Source: Pseudomonas sp. Tri1 (GTDB lineage: Bacteria; Pseudomonadota; Gammaproteobacteria; Pseudomonadales; Pseudomonadaceae). From it: a stretch of DNA of 64,000 nucleotides. The stretch is taken from NCBI RefSeq assembly GCF_017968885.1, contig NZ_CP072913.1, positions 5,744,501 to 5,808,500 of the forward strand, given 5' to 3'. The translations under genes and the position numbers were made by a program. Each line of letters begins with the position of its first letter. Within the stretch, counting starts at the first letter, position 1. This document shows, piece after piece, positions 19,449 to 29,838 of the stretch. The notes below the pieces were generated by a model. That model worked only from the letters and a program-made list of their open reading frames with translations, ran no database searches and was not told the DNA's origin.

Positions 19449-19533
19449 CTGTGGGAGCGAGCTTGCTCGCGATGGCGGTGGATCAGATGACGGAAATGGT
19501 GACCGCACTGCCGTCATCGCGAGCAAGCTCGCT
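19449..19533. repeat. REPIN interrupted by the IS110 element
   Basis: CTGTGGGAGCGAGCTTGCTCGCG opens the REPIN and GCGAGCAAGCTCGCT closes it. The expected final CCCACAG is displaced to 20703, on the far side of the IS element (CCCACACTGG). Joining the flanks restores a normal REPIN, which fixes the insertion point. Confidence 0.88.
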
Positions 19534-19544
19534 TGTATGTTTAG

Positions 19545-19710
19545 ACTTGAAGGGGTGGGCGGGACTAAAAGCTCGATTCCGACTCTAGCCAGTACGGACC
19601 GTGGGAGACTTCTCGTTCCGCCCTTTCTACCTAAAGCGCCGATAAGGAATTCATCGGTAAAACCGACGATAGAGGCAAGCCAGCGCAAAGGTAGACCCCG
19701 ACAAGCACCT
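19545..19710 (+). ncRNA. Predicted IS110 bridge RNA with target- and donor-binding loops
   Basis: Two nested stem-loops are readable. Loop 1: outer stem 19557-19565 with 19615-19623 (9 bp, one G-U) and apical stem 19578-19584 with 19591-19598. Its internal loop carries AAGCTCG (19569-19575), identical to the target left of the core, and GTGGGAG (19601-19607), the exact complement of the target CTCCCAC. Loop 2: outer stems CTACC/GGTAG and GCGC/GCGC, apical TCGGT/ACCGA (19654-19666). Its internal loop carries GGAAT (cf. element right end AGAAT) and CAAG (19676-19679, complement of CTTG at the left end). This matches the published IS621 bridge-RNA layout. RNA ends are estimates. Confidence 0.7.
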
Positions 19711-19734
19711 AAACCCTAGCTCCGAGGATTCGTC

Positions 19735-20697
19735 ATGACAATCCTTAACTCACCAACGGTTATTGGTATCGATGTAGCGAAGGCCGAAATCGTCGTTTAC
19801 CGCGAAGACCTGAAAATCACTCAAGCCATCGCCAACAATCGAGAAGCTCTTGGCCGGTGGCTCAAAACGCTACCAGCCCAAAGCTCGATTGCGCTGGAAG
19901 CCACCAGTTTTTATCACCTGGACACAGCTGAGCTGGCCCATGGAATGGGGTTTCATGTTTACGTTGTGGATCCTTATCGGGTGGCCCATTACCGTGAAAG
20001 TATTGGGCTGCGGGCTAAAACTGATCCTTGTGATGCGCGTTTGCTGGCTCGTTATCTAACGAACGAGCAAGCAAGGCTGCGTATCTGGAGCCCACCTCCA
20101 GAAGCCTACAAAGTGTTAAAAAACCTGCTTAGAAAACGTGCGGCACTCATCAAGGCCCGCGTCAGTATCGTGCTGAGTTTTTCGAACGAACCGTGCCTAA
20201 AGGACATCTTGGCCCGGCAGTTGGAGGTCTTCAAAGAGTCCGATCAGGCCATTCAGAAGCTAATGCGTGAGGCCAGCCAAGCGGTAGGGATCACTGAAAA
20301 CATCAACCGCTGCAAAGCCATTGAAGGGATTGGTGAACTGACGGCCATTGGCTTGGCGACCGCATTCATGCGCGGTCACTTTGTCAGTGGCGATGCATTC
20401 ATTGCTTTCTTGGGGATGGATTTGCGTCCAAAAGACTCAGGGAAGAAGCACAGTCCTCGTCACTTGAGCAAAAAAGGGGACGGGGAGCTACGACGCCTGG
20501 CGCACAACGCCGCGATGGCGGCCTGTCGGTCTCCTGCCTGGAAACCTTACTATGAGGCCTTCTTGGCACGAGGCCTGGCCAGAACTCAGGCCTTGGTTAT
20601 CCTCGCCCGCAAGTTGTGTCGGGTAGCATTCGCCCTGATGAAAAATCAGAGCGAATACCAACCAAATTCACGGTTGCAGGGTTCCCCTGCAACATAG
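19735..20697 (+). CDS. IS110-family DEDD serine recombinase/transposase
   Basis: 320 residues. The N-terminal RuvC-like domain has Asp13 (IGIDVAK), Glu55 (ALEATS), and Asp97/Asp100 (KTDPCDA). The C-terminal Tnp_20 domain has an HhH-like segment (IEGIGELTAIGL) and LGMDLRPKDSGKK, where Ser235 is the candidate nucleophile. All four acidic residues and the Ser are present, so it looks intact and possibly active. The codon and base composition is more AT-rich than its neighbours. Frame and length are normal for IS110 (not IS1111, whose guide RNA lies downstream). Confidence 0.93.
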   Translation: MTILNSPTVIGIDVAKAEIVVYREDLKITQAIANNREALGRWLKTLPAQSSIALEATSFYHLDTAELAHGMGFHVYVVDPYRVAHYRESIGLRAKTDPCDARLLARYLTNEQARLRIWSPPPEAYKVLKNLLRKRAALIKARVSIVLSFSNEPCLKDILARQLEVFKESDQAIQKLMREASQAVGITENINRCKAIEGIGELTAIGLATAFMRGHFVSGDAFIAFLGMDLRPKDSGKKHSPRHLSKKGDGELRRLAHNAAMAACRSPAWKPYYEAFLARGLARTQALVILARKLCRVAFALMKNQSEYQPNSRLQGSPAT

Positions 20698-20762
20698 AAT
20701 CTCCCACACTGGATCTTCAGCGGGCATAAGCCCCGCGCCCAGCACACATCCCCTGCGGAAGC

Positions 20763-22799
20763 CTACTCACCAAAATTGAAAACCACTGGCTTGGGTGGAG
20801 GGCAGCCGCCAGGTGGTGGGAAATTCTGTACACCGGCCTCATCGTAGCCGGTGTAACACCCCACTATCTTGTCATCCTTGAAGTTCATGCGACGCTCAAC
20901 CACGCCCGTCGGGTAATAGTAGATCGTCTCACCTTCACGCTTGGCGTATGAGTAATCCTTGTATTCCCTCCCCTCGACCGTTATCAGACGAAAGCCCTGC
21001 TTGGCCTCGGAGAACTTTAACTGACCGTCGGGGTAGTACTCCCTGTGAATGACGCGATCATCAGGCTCCAGCAACACCTCCCGGACGTTACGCCCATCCT
21101 GGGTGTGGCGAGCACTTTGCTCGTTTCCGAACAGGTACTCGCTCTCAGAGTCGAAATGGCCGTTATTGAAAGCCCCTCGCTGCTTGCCGCAGCGCTTGAT
21201 GCTGGTGTACTTGCCATCAGGCACATGGCAGTAGTTCCTGTCAGCGATCAGCACGCCATTCGCATCAAAGGATTGCAGATTACCAATGGGCTCATCGCCC
21301 TCGTAGGTTGCCACCGTATCGGGCTGACCATTGGGGTGATAGAGGCGAAACGGGCCCTCTTTCGAACCATGCCGCCACGAGATATCCGAAAGCATCACCG
21401 CGCCGTCATCACTGTAGGTCAGGGCGCGCCCTTCGATCTGGCCATTGGCATAGTTGGCCGAATAGGTGAGCTTGCCATTGGCCGCGTAGGTTTCTTTCAA
21501 GCCATCCAGCACGCCTGCACGGTAATGCTCGACGAGCCGCAAGACACCCGCGGCATCCACTTCACGCAATTCGCCCTGCTTCTTATCAGCAACGAAATCC
21601 ACGGTCTGGACACCACCACCTTCTACATTCAGCTTCCAACGACCTTCCCGGACACCGCGCACATAACGCCCCTCACCCCAGGGCATTATCCAGTTCCCGT
21701 GCTGCATTCCCGCCACAAAATCGCCACGCTGGATGACCTCACCCTGACGCACACGCTCGGAAGGCCCGTCAAAATCACCATGCTTGTAAGTATCGAAGCC
21801 GGACATCGCCCCTTCATCGTCGCGCCCCTCGATCGTCCAGCGCCCCTCATAGAAATCGTCGACGATCATGCCCCTGGAAACCGTGCCCCCATCACTGACA
21901 ACCCACGGCCCCTGGCGCAATCCATCTACATAGGCGCCAGTGGACTCGTAGCCCGACTCGTCGAATTCAGTCCACTGACCCGATCTCTTACCCTGGACAT
22001 ACGAGCCCCGCGCCCAGAGCCGCCCATCGCCCAAGGCCACCCACGCCCCATCCTCGGAGCCCTGATAGACCTTTGGATTGGTCTCCCAAGCCATTCTGCT
22101 GACACGGTAGGCAGAACCAACATCCTCGTCCTGGGGAGGCACGCGCTCATAAGTCAGCGTGAGCCAGCGCCCTTCGCGCTGCTGGAAAGTCTTCTTGTAG
22201 GTGTCGCGATGAGGATCCTCCGCCGGCTGCCCCACCGAAGCCGGGACACCGTCGACACCGAAATAGCCCACCAGCGTGCCACTCGCAGGCGCCAGCGTGT
22301 CGAATTCGGCAATACCGGTCTTGGGCAACACAGCGCTGTAATCGTAAGGCGGCAATTTGCCCAGTTCTTTCTGGACCAGCGCGGCAGTGAGAACCTTGTG
22401 ATCAGCGGCAATACGATCCAACACCGGCTGCAGCGTCTCGAGCCGGCGATACCCGCCAACGGACGGCACGAAGCGATAACCGTGAAGTGCAGACCGCCCC
22501 TTGGCCCGGGACAGCACGATCAACGTCTGCAGATCACTGTCGAGACTGGCGTAAAACACCGACTCGATGCTCGCATCACCATAAGTGTCGAGCACTTGCG
22601 GGACACCGTCCGGCGAATCGCACAGGCATGAATAACCGACGACACCCTCCGTCTCGCGGATAAACGCCAGCGTCGCCCCACTTTCCTGGGAAGTTTTTAT
22701 CACCGGATGCGCCAGCGGCTTTGCGCCATAAAACGGCTCGGCCAACGCCCCGGCGCAAACGGAACAACCCAATACAAACAGCAGCAAAAACGAACGCAT
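20763..22799 (-). CDS. Exported MORN / YwqK-type repeat protein
   Basis: 678 residues. The start at 22799 gives a Sec signal peptide (MRSFLLLFVLGCSVCAGALA, cleavage before EP). Residues ~25-170 form a unique domain with two close Cys (SCLCDSPDG). From ~200 onward there are many short repeats of the form G.W..(F/Y)...G and YHPNGQPDTVATYEGD / YYPDGQLKFSEAKQG, as in MORN proteins and the so-called YwqK antitoxin-like family. No enzyme motif is visible. Predicted periplasmic or surface beta-rich scaffold of unknown role. It may be cotranscribed with creA, which ends 81 bases upstream. Confidence 0.7.
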   Translation of the reverse strand: MRSFLLLFVLGCSVCAGALAEPFYGAKPLAHPVIKTSQESGATLAFIRETEGVVGYSCLCDSPDGVPQVLDTYGDASIESVFYASLDSDLQTLIVLSRAKGRSALHGYRFVPSVGGYRRLETLQPVLDRIAADHKVLTAALVQKELGKLPPYDYSAVLPKTGIAEFDTLAPASGTLVGYFGVDGVPASVGQPAEDPHRDTYKKTFQQREGRWLTLTYERVPPQDEDVGSAYRVSRMAWETNPKVYQGSEDGAWVALGDGRLWARGSYVQGKRSGQWTEFDESGYESTGAYVDGLRQGPWVVSDGGTVSRGMIVDDFYEGRWTIEGRDDEGAMSGFDTYKHGDFDGPSERVRQGEVIQRGDFVAGMQHGNWIMPWGEGRYVRGVREGRWKLNVEGGGVQTVDFVADKKQGELREVDAAGVLRLVEHYRAGVLDGLKETYAANGKLTYSANYANGQIEGRALTYSDDGAVMLSDISWRHGSKEGPFRLYHPNGQPDTVATYEGDEPIGNLQSFDANGVLIADRNYCHVPDGKYTSIKRCGKQRGAFNNGHFDSESEYLFGNEQSARHTQDGRNVREVLLEPDDRVIHREYYPDGQLKFSEAKQGFRLITVEGREYKDYSYAKREGETIYYYPTGVVERRMNFKDDKIVGCYTGYDEAGVQNFPPPGGCPPPKPVVFNFGE

Positions 22800-22880
22800 A
22801 CGAATCCCTTCGCGCCAAAAGCACAACAAATCCATGAAAATTAAAAAAGCGAGCCGATCGGCTCGCCCATTATTCGAGAC

Positions 22881-23336
22881 TTAACGCCACGGCAAGATCG
22901 GAATGGCTGTCACCGCATTCTGCGGGCTGCCTTCGATCACGCGGTCGCTATAGACCAGGTACACCAGCGTGTTGCGTTTCTTGTCGAGGAAACGCACCAC
23001 CTGCATGGTCTTGAACACCAGCGAAGTGCGCTCCCTGAACACCTCTTCGCCGTCCTTGAGTTCACCCTTGAAGCTGATGGGCCCGACCTGGCGACAGGCG
23101 ATGGACGCCTCGGCGCGATCCTCGGCCAGGCCCAGACCGCCCTTCACGCCGCCGGTCTTGGCTCGCGACAGATAGCAGGTCACACCGTCCACCTTGGGAT
23201 CATCGAACGCCTCGACCACGATCCGGTCGTTCGGCCCGACAAACTTGAACACCGTCGATACCTGGCCGATTTCTTCGGCCGAAGCCAGCAGCGGCAATGC
23301 CAGCAGCAAGCCGATCAATCCTTTTGCCAAACCCAT
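22881..23336 (-). CDS. creA: CreA family periplasmic protein
   Basis: 151 residues. Signal peptide [20 protein letters not shown], then the CreA signature [27 protein letters not shown] and [13 protein letters not shown], ending AIPILPWR. Two Cys (TCYLSR, IACRQV) probably pair. CreA is conserved, but its biochemical role is not established; in E. coli it sits with the CreBC system, absent here. It follows proB by only 9 bases, so it is probably in the obg-proB transcript. Confidence 0.88.
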   Translation of the reverse strand: MGLAKGLIGLLLALPLLASAEEIGQVSTVFKFVGPNDRIVVEAFDDPKVDGVTCYLSRAKTGGVKGGLGLAEDRAEASIACRQVGPISFKGELKDGEEVFRERTSLVFKTMQVVRFLDKKRNTLVYLVYSDRVIEGSPQNAVTAIPILPWR

Positions 23337-23345
23337 GATTTTTCC

Positions 23346-24464
23346 TTAGACGAGAATCAGGTTGTCACGGTGAACCAACTCAGGCTCAGCCATGTAACCC
23401 AACAGACCGACAATCGCATCAGACGACTGACCAATGATTTTCTGCGCTTCGAGCGCGCTGTAGTTAGCCAGGCCGCGGGCGATCTCGCGACCATCCGGCG
23501 CCACGCACACCACCATTTCGCCACGACGGAAACTGCCCTGGACCAGCTTCACGCCCACCGGCAACAGGCTTTTGTTGCCTTGGGACAAGGCCGCCACCGC
23601 ACCTGCGTCCAGCACCAGGGTGCCACGGGTTTGCAGGTGCCCGGCCAGCCATTGCTTGCGCGCCGCCAGCATGCCGCGCTCAGGGGAGAGCAAGGTGCCG
23701 ATGCGCTCGCCGGCCTTCAGGCGATCCAGCACACGCTCCAAGCGACCACCGACAATGATGGTGTGCGCCCCGGAGCGCGCCGCCAGACGCGCCGCACGCA
23801 ACTTGGTCTGCATGCCGCCACGGCCCAGCGCACCACCGGTACCACCCGCCACCGCATCCAGCGCCGGGTCATCGGCACGGGCTTCGTAGATCAGCTTGGC
23901 GTCGGGGTTGTTGCGCGGATCGGCGTCGAACATGCCGTCGCGATCCGTGAGAATCACCAGCAGGTCAGCTTCCACCAGGTTCGCCACCAGCGCGGCCAGG
24001 GTGTCGTTATCGCCAAAGCGGATTTCGTCGGTGACCACCGTGTCGTTCTCGTTGATCACCGGGATGACCTTGAGCTCCACCAGCGCGCGCAAGGTGCTGC
24101 GGGCGTTGAGGTAGCGCTTGCGATCGGACAGGTCGTCGTGGGTCAGCAGGATCTGCGCCGTATGGCGACCGTGCTCGGCAAAGCTCGATTCCCAAGCCTG
24201 CACCAGGCCCATCTGGCCGATAGCGGCAGCGGCCTGCAATTCGTGCATCGCGCTGGGTCGCGACGTCCAGCCCAAACGGCTCATACCGGCTGCCACAGCC
24301 CCCGAAGAGACCAGTACCAGCTCGACGCCAGCCTCATGCAAGGCCACCATCTGCTCGACCCACACCGCCATTGCCTGGCGATCCAGGCCCTTGCCATCCG
24401 CTGTCAGCAGTGCGCTGCCGATCTTCACGACCCAGCGCCGCGCACCCGTCACCTTGCTCCGCAT
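23346..24464 (-). CDS. proB: Glutamate 5-kinase ProB
   Basis: 372 residues. First committed step of proline synthesis: ATP plus glutamate to gamma-glutamyl phosphate. The amino-acid kinase domain begins [17 protein letters not shown] with VSSGAVAAG and [21 protein letters not shown]-terminal PUA domain of about 100 residues is present, as in the long bacterial form. Two adjacent ATGs (24467, 24464) both fit the AAAGG RBS; the shorter gives the usual length. It lies downstream of obg, a conserved pseudomonad pairing, but with a REPIN in the gap. Confidence 0.95.
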   Translation of the reverse strand: MRSKVTGARRWVVKIGSALLTADGKGLDRQAMAVWVEQMVALHEAGVELVLVSSGAVAAGMSRLGWTSRPSAMHELQAAAAIGQMGLVQAWESSFAEHGRHTAQILLTHDDLSDRKRYLNARSTLRALVELKVIPVINENDTVVTDEIRFGDNDTLAALVANLVEADLLVILTDRDGMFDADPRNNPDAKLIYEARADDPALDAVAGGTGGALGRGGMQTKLRAARLAARSGAHTIIVGGRLERVLDRLKAGERIGTLLSPERGMLAARKQWLAGHLQTRGTLVLDAGAVAALSQGNKSLLPVGVKLVQGSFRRGEMVVCVAPDGREIARGLANYSALEAQKIIGQSSDAIVGLLGYMAEPELVHRDNLILV

Positions 24465-24617
24465 CATCTTCAACCTTTGCCAGCGAACGGCGCGACCCAG
24501 CGCCGCCCATGGGATTATTCGTATTTGCGTTTTACAGATACCAAAACGCCGCTCGAATGAGCGGCGCCTTGGAAACCGGCTGGCTGCGATGATAACACCG
24601 CGTTGAAACACTTAAAC

Positions 24618-24708
24618 CTGTGGGAGCGAGCTTGCTCGCGATTGCATTGGGCCAGCAATATTGATACCGGCTATCACACCGCTATCGCGAGCAAGCTCGC
24701 TCCCACAG
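24618..24708. repeat. REPIN between obg and proB
   Basis: CTGTGGGAGCGAGCTTGCTCGCG and CGCGAGCAAGCTCGCTCCCACAG, a canonical inverted pair. Its right half contains an intact copy of the IS110 target sequence (AAGCTCGCTCCCAC). Confidence 0.88.
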
Positions 24709-24742
24709 GTCCTGGCTTCAACCGAGCGACATCAGCACACGA

Positions 24743-26098
<1,356 letters not shown>

Positions 26099-26112
26099 TC
26101 ACCCCACAAACG

Positions 26113-26142
26113 AAAAAGCCCCGTCGCAAGACAGGGCTTTTC
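26113..26142 (-). terminator. Terminator after rpmA
   Basis: On the minus strand AAAAGCCC / GGGGCTTTTT stem-loop with a U-tract, 15 bases beyond the rpmA stop. It ends the rplU-rpmA transcript before obg. Confidence 0.85.
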
Positions 26143-26156
26143 CAGCGGTCTCGCAA

Positions 26157-26414
26157 TTAAGCTGCGATAACGCTTACGTAACGACGACCGAAGGCGCCTT
26201 TTACTTCGAACTTGATCACGCCTTCGACTTTAGCGAAGAGGGTGTGATCTTTACCCATGCCCACGCCGTAGCCAGCGTGGAATTGGGTGCCGCGCTGACG
26301 CACGATGATGTTGCCTGCTTTGATAGCCTGGCCGCCATACATCTTCACGCCAAGGCGTTTGGCTTCTGAGTCGCGACCGTTACGGGTACTACCACCAGCT
26401 TTTTTGTGTGCCAT
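26157..26414 (-). CDS. rpmA: 50S ribosomal protein L27
   Basis: 85 residues, starting [24 protein letters not shown], the universal L27 N-terminus that reaches the peptidyl-transferase centre. No Firmicutes-type cleavable extension. It follows rplU by 35 bases in the standard pair. Confidence 0.97.
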   Translation of the reverse strand: MAHKKAGGSTRNGRDSEAKRLGVKMYGGQAIKAGNIIVRQRGTQFHAGYGVGMGKDHTLFAKVEGVIKFEVKGAFGRRYVSVIAA

Positions 26415-26449
26415 GAGTTCAATTCTCCTAGTGAGGAATTAGGCTGAAA

Positions 26450-26764
26450 TTAAGCCTGAATACCGGTGATTTTGATCTCGGTGTACCACTGGCGGTGGCC
26501 CATACGCTTCATGTGGTGCTTACGGCGACGGAACTTGATGATGCGGACTTTATCGTGACGACCTTGGGAGATCACTTCAGCCACAACGGTAGCGCCAGCA
26601 ACGACTGGAGCGCCGATATTCACGTCATCGCCATTGGCGACCAACAGAACGCGATCAAAAGTCACGGATTCGCCGGTAGCGATTTCCAGTTTTTCGATCT
26701 TCAGGTATTCACCTGGGGCGACCTTGTATTGCTTGCCACCAGTAACAATTACTGCGTACGACAT
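26450..26764 (-). CDS. rplU: 50S ribosomal protein L21
   Basis: 104 residues. The start at 26764 ([15 protein letters not shown]) has RBS GGAGAAATACC. The C-terminal [22 protein letters not shown] is the conserved 23S-binding end. It is divergent from ispB across a 239-base region that must hold both promoters. Confidence 0.97.
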   Translation of the reverse strand: MSYAVIVTGGKQYKVAPGEYLKIEKLEIATGESVTFDRVLLVANGDDVNIGAPVVAGATVVAEVISQGRHDKVRIIKFRRRKHHMKRMGHRQWYTEIKITGIQA

Positions 26765-27003
26765 GGTATTTCTCCGATAATCCTGCTCACCCAGCGCTTT
26801 ATAAGAAGAGGTATTGGCTGGCATGGCTGCATGGGCTGGAAGGCCCGGATGCAATTGCGTAAGGCAGGTGCTGCCCAGGAAGTTCAGGGTGCGCGATTGT
26901 ACGCAAGGCGCAACAGCCTTGCAAGTAGCCGTCCATCGCGCCTTGACAGGCCTGGGTGGGGGTCCTAGCATGCCGCGCAACCCTTCTGGAGCACCTGTCG
27001 CTG

Positions 27004-27972
27004 ATGCAACCCCAAGCTTTCTACCGCGCGGTGGCGGACGATTTTAGCGCCGTCGACGGCATCATCAAGAAGCAGCTGACTTCCCGAGTGCCTCTGGTAT
27101 CGAAAATCGGCGACTACATCACGTCAGCGGGTGGCAAGCGCCTGCGTCCTTTATTGGTGCTGTTGTGTGGCAAGGCCCTGGGCCGCGAAGGCGACGACCT
27201 GCGCCTTCTGGCCGCCACCATCGAATTCCTGCACACCGCGACCCTGCTGCATGACGACGTGGTCGACATGTCTGGCATGCGCCGTGGCCGCTCGACTGCC
27301 AATGCCATGTGGGGCAACGCCCCAAGCGTGCTGGTGGGCGACTTCCTGTATTCGCGCTCGTTCGAAATGATGGTCGAACTGGGCTCGATGCAAGTGATGA
27401 AGATCCTGTCCCAGGCTACTCGCATCATCGCCGAAGGCGAAGTGCTGCAGTTGTCCAAGGTGCGCGACGCCAGCACCACCGAAGAAACCTACATGGAAGT
27501 CATTCGTGGCAAAACCGCGATGCTCTTCGAAGCCTCGACCCACAGCGCCGCCGCGCTGGCCGGCGCCACTGCCGAGCAGAGCGAAGCGCTGCGCACCTTT
27601 GGCGATCACCTGGGCGTGGCCTTCCAGTTGGTGGACGACCTGCTGGACTACAAGGGCGACGCCGAGACCCTGGGCAAGAACGTCGGTGACGACCTGGCCG
27701 AAGGCAAGCCTACCCTGCCATTGATCTACACCATGCGCGAAGGCACGCCTGAACAGGCGGCCCTGGTCCGCCAGGCGATCCAGAAAGGCGGGATCGAGAA
27801 CCTGGAAAGCATTCGTGAAGCGGTTGAAGCGTCCGGCTCGCTGGACTACACCGCGAAACTGGCCCGTGACTATGTCGCCCGCGCGATCAAATGCCTCGAC
27901 GCCCTGCCGGCCAGCGAATACCGCGATGCGCTGGTGGAATTGAGCGAGTTTGCGGTGGCGCGTACCCATTAA
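27004..27972 (+). CDS. ispB: Polyprenyl (octaprenyl) diphosphate synthase IspB
   Basis: 322 residues, trans-prenyltransferase. The first Asp-rich motif is HDDVVD, the second [10 protein letters not shown], with [14 protein letters not shown] substrate residues ([14 protein letters not shown]). It makes the ubiquinone side chain; pseudomonads use Q9, so the product may be nonaprenyl (solanesyl) diphosphate. The start at 27004 gives family-typical [10 protein letters not shown]. Confidence 0.93.
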   Translation: MQPQAFYRAVADDFSAVDGIIKKQLTSRVPLVSKIGDYITSAGGKRLRPLLVLLCGKALGREGDDLRLLAATIEFLHTATLLHDDVVDMSGMRRGRSTANAMWGNAPSVLVGDFLYSRSFEMMVELGSMQVMKILSQATRIIAEGEVLQLSKVRDASTTEETYMEVIRGKTAMLFEASTHSAAALAGATAEQSEALRTFGDHLGVAFQLVDDLLDYKGDAETLGKNVGDDLAEGKPTLPLIYTMREGTPEQAALVRQAIQKGGIENLESIREAVEASGSLDYTAKLARDYVARAIKCLDALPASEYRDALVELSEFAVARTH

Positions 27973-28064
27973 GTCGATCACCAGAGGCTTTTTTGTGAAG
28001 AGGGGATTTCTCCCCTCTCCACAATGCTCCGGCGGCAGCCATCCTTTTCAGTAACAAAACCCTA

Positions 28065-28070
28065 TATAAT
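28065..28070 (+). promoter_or_regulatory. -10 element upstream of the zinc-ribbon gene
   Basis: TATAAT within CCTATATAATGTGCG, 38 bases before the GTG start at 28109. The -35 is poor. Confidence 0.45.
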
Positions 28071-28108
28071 GTGCGCCCTTTTGCCCTCCTGATACCCAAG
28101 GAACCTTA

Positions 28109-28450
28109 GTGAGCACGTTGCCTCCCTGCCCGAAATGCAATTCCGAATACACCTACGAAGACGGTACTCAACTGGTCTGCCCGGAGTGTGCCCACGAATG
28201 GTCTGCCAATGGCGAAGTCGAAACGGCGTCCGATGACACCGTGAAGAAAGATTCGGTCGGCAACGTCCTGCAGGACGGCGACACCATCACCGTGATCAAG
28301 GACCTCAAGGTCAAGGGCACCTCACTGGTAGTCAAGGTCGGCACCAAGGTGAAAAACATCCGCCTGTGCGATGGCGATCACGACATCGACTGCAAGATCG
28401 ACGGCATTGGCCCGATGAAGCTCAAATCCGAGTTTGTCAGAAAGGTCTGA
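28109..28450 (+). CDS. PhnA/YjdM-type zinc-ribbon protein
   Basis: 113 residues, GTG start with AAGGA 7 bases upstream. The N-terminal zinc ribbon has CPKC and CPEC (residues 6-31), followed by the PhnA domain [33 protein letters not shown]. Often annotated as alkylphosphonate utilisation protein PhnA, but E. coli YjdM lies outside the phn functions, so the metabolic role is uncertain. Single-gene unit. Confidence 0.88.
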   Translation: MSTLPPCPKCNSEYTYEDGTQLVCPECAHEWSANGEVETASDDTVKKDSVGNVLQDGDTITVIKDLKVKGTSLVVKVGTKVKNIRLCDGDHDIDCKIDGIGPMKLKSEFVRKV

Positions 28451-28599
28451 GGCCGCTATTTCCCATCCCACGCGCTGCGTGGGATGGTGCTTGGCCCTCC
28501 TCGCTTTTTTGCCCTATCCCCACGCGCCAGCCATCTTGGGCTGCCACGACCCATCGTCAGAAAACCAATCGGAACACCAATAGAGACTTGCTATTTAGC

Positions 28600-28619
28600 G
28601 AATAAGAATTATTCTCATC
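28600..28619. promoter_or_regulatory. Probable Fur box
   Basis: GAATAAGAATTATTCTCATC, centred on the palindrome AGAATTATTCT, is close to the Fur consensus (GATAATGATAATCATTATC and the AATGAGAATTATTCTCATT form). It lies 26 bases upstream of the next start codon, overlapping the likely promoter, so iron-replete repression is predicted. Confidence 0.72.
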
Positions 28620-28644
28620 GAACCCCATCAAGGAGATGAGAACC

Positions 28645-28902
28645 ATGACTTATTTGATCGATGCCTGGCTGGACCGCCCACATCCCTATCTCAGGATCCT
28701 GCATCGGGAAACCGGGGAAGTCTGTGCGGTGCTTGAAGAAGAAGCCTTGAGCGAGCTGCAGGACCAAGGGGATCTGGACCTCAACAGTCTCAATTCCAGC
28801 GAACCGTTGGTACTCAAGGAGCTGGTGCGTAATCTGTTCCTGTTCTGCTACGCCCGGGCGTTGCGCCCGACGAGCGATTTCAATGGCAGGTTTCACGGAT
28901 GA
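28645..28902 (+). CDS. Small hypothetical protein under a Fur box (PA4570-like)
   Basis: 85 residues: MTYLIDAWLDRPHPYLRILHR, then an acidic middle (EEEALSELQDQGDLDL) and a C-terminal helix (LVLKELVRNLFLFCYARAL). The start at 28645 is preferred over ATG 28636, because AAGGAG abuts the latter but sits 9 bases from the former. No known domain, and no signal peptide. Position between ispB and fklB matches the small iron-regulated gene PA4570 of P. aeruginosa (from memory). Function unknown. Confidence 0.72.
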   Translation: MTYLIDAWLDRPHPYLRILHRETGEVCAVLEEEALSELQDQGDLDLNSLNSSEPLVLKELVRNLFLFCYARALRPTSDFNGRFHG

Positions 28903-28913
28903 AGCACCAAACC

Positions 28914-29005
28914 CTGTGGGAGCGAGCTTGCTCGCGATAGCGGTGTGACAATCAACTGGGATGTTGAATGTAAGTCCGCCATCGCGAGCAAGCTCGCTCC
29001 CACAG
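28914..29005. repeat. REPIN between the Fur-box gene and fklB
   Basis: Canonical CTGTGGGAGCGAGCTTGCTCGCG and CGCGAGCAAGCTCGCTCCCACAG pair lying between two convergent genes. Confidence 0.88.
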
Positions 29006-29017
29006 GTATTTAGGGTC

Positions 29018-29635
29018 TTACAGAACGTCCAACAGCTCGACGTCAAACACCAGTACGCTGTGCGGCGGGATGCTGCCAACGCCTTGAGCGCCGTAAGCCA
29101 GTTCGCTCGGTACGTACAGGCGCCATTTGCTGCCGGCGTTCATCAGTTGCAGTGCTTCGGTCCAGCCTGGAATCACGCCGCCCACCGGGAATTCGGCAGG
29201 CTGGCCACGATCGTAGGAGCTGTCGAACACAGTGCCGTCGATCAGGGTGCCGTGGTAGTGGGTACGCACCTGGTCTTCACGGGTCGGCTTGGCGCCTTCG
29301 CCCTGGGTCAGCACTTCGAATTGCAGGCCGGAAGCCAGGGTGGTGATGCCTTCACGCTTAGCGTTTTCGGCCAGGAATGCACGGCCTTCGCCAGCAGCGG
29401 CTTCAGCCTTGGCAGCGGCTTCGGCCTGCATGATTTCGCGGATGACCTTGAAGCTGGCGGACATCTCGTCCTGGCCCACACGGCTCGGCTTGCCGGCGAA
29501 GGCGTCGGTCAGACCGGCCAGGATCGCGTCCAGGCTCACGCCCGGTGGCGGGTTGTCGCGCAGTTGGTCGCCCAGCTGGCGGCCAATGCCGTAGCTGACG
29601 CGGGTTTCGTCGGTGGACAGGTTAACTTCGGACAT
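29018..29635 (-). CDS. fklB: FKBP-type peptidyl-prolyl isomerase FklB (FKBP22-like)
   Basis: 205 residues. The N-terminal helical dimerisation domain (MSEVNLSTDETRVSYGIGRQLGDQL) joins through a long Ala/Glu helix to a C-terminal FKBP domain (VRTHYHGTLIDGTVFDSSYDRGQP, VIPGWTEALQLMNAGSKWRLYVPSELAYG). No signal peptide, so it is cytoplasmic, unlike the related Mip/FkpA. The start at 29635 gives the usual FKBP22 length. Confidence 0.93.
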   Translation of the reverse strand: MSEVNLSTDETRVSYGIGRQLGDQLRDNPPPGVSLDAILAGLTDAFAGKPSRVGQDEMSASFKVIREIMQAEAAAKAEAAAGEGRAFLAENAKREGITTLASGLQFEVLTQGEGAKPTREDQVRTHYHGTLIDGTVFDSSYDRGQPAEFPVGGVIPGWTEALQLMNAGSKWRLYVPSELAYGAQGVGSIPPHSVLVFDVELLDVL

Positions 29636-29789
29636 GATGCTGCTCCGCTGTGCGGACGGCTCGGGAAATTGCCGTGGATGACACAGCGCCTCCCGGAGCG
29701 CCCGGAACCAAAAGGGCGAGCAGACTAGCACAGATGCCGGGGCGGGTGACGAGCCCCGCATCGAGCGCCGCCGCCAGAAACGATAACGC

Positions 29790-29811
29790 CCGCCTGCTTC
29801 TCGACAGGCGG
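29790..29811. terminator. Hairpin beyond the UPF0114 gene
   Basis: CCGCCTG / CAGGCGG, perfect 7-base stem with an 8-base loop, 28 bases past the UPF0114 stop. No U-tract, so it is at best an mRNA 3' stabiliser. Confidence 0.4.
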
Positions 29812-29838
29812 ACGCTACGCCAGGGCGATGAAACGACC

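Larger units (their letters stand above)
19534..20702 (+). mobile_element. IS110-family insertion sequence in a REP element
   Basis: About 1169 bp, without terminal inverted repeats and with no obvious target duplication beyond a shared CT dinucleotide (19532-19533 and 20701-20702). It contains a 5' non-coding end of about 200 bases and one DEDD recombinase gene. IS110-group elements such as IS621 and several pseudomonad ISs are known to target REP sequences with a CT core. Boundaries come from reconstructing the split REP; a shift of 2 bases is possible because the core is duplicated. Confidence 0.85.
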
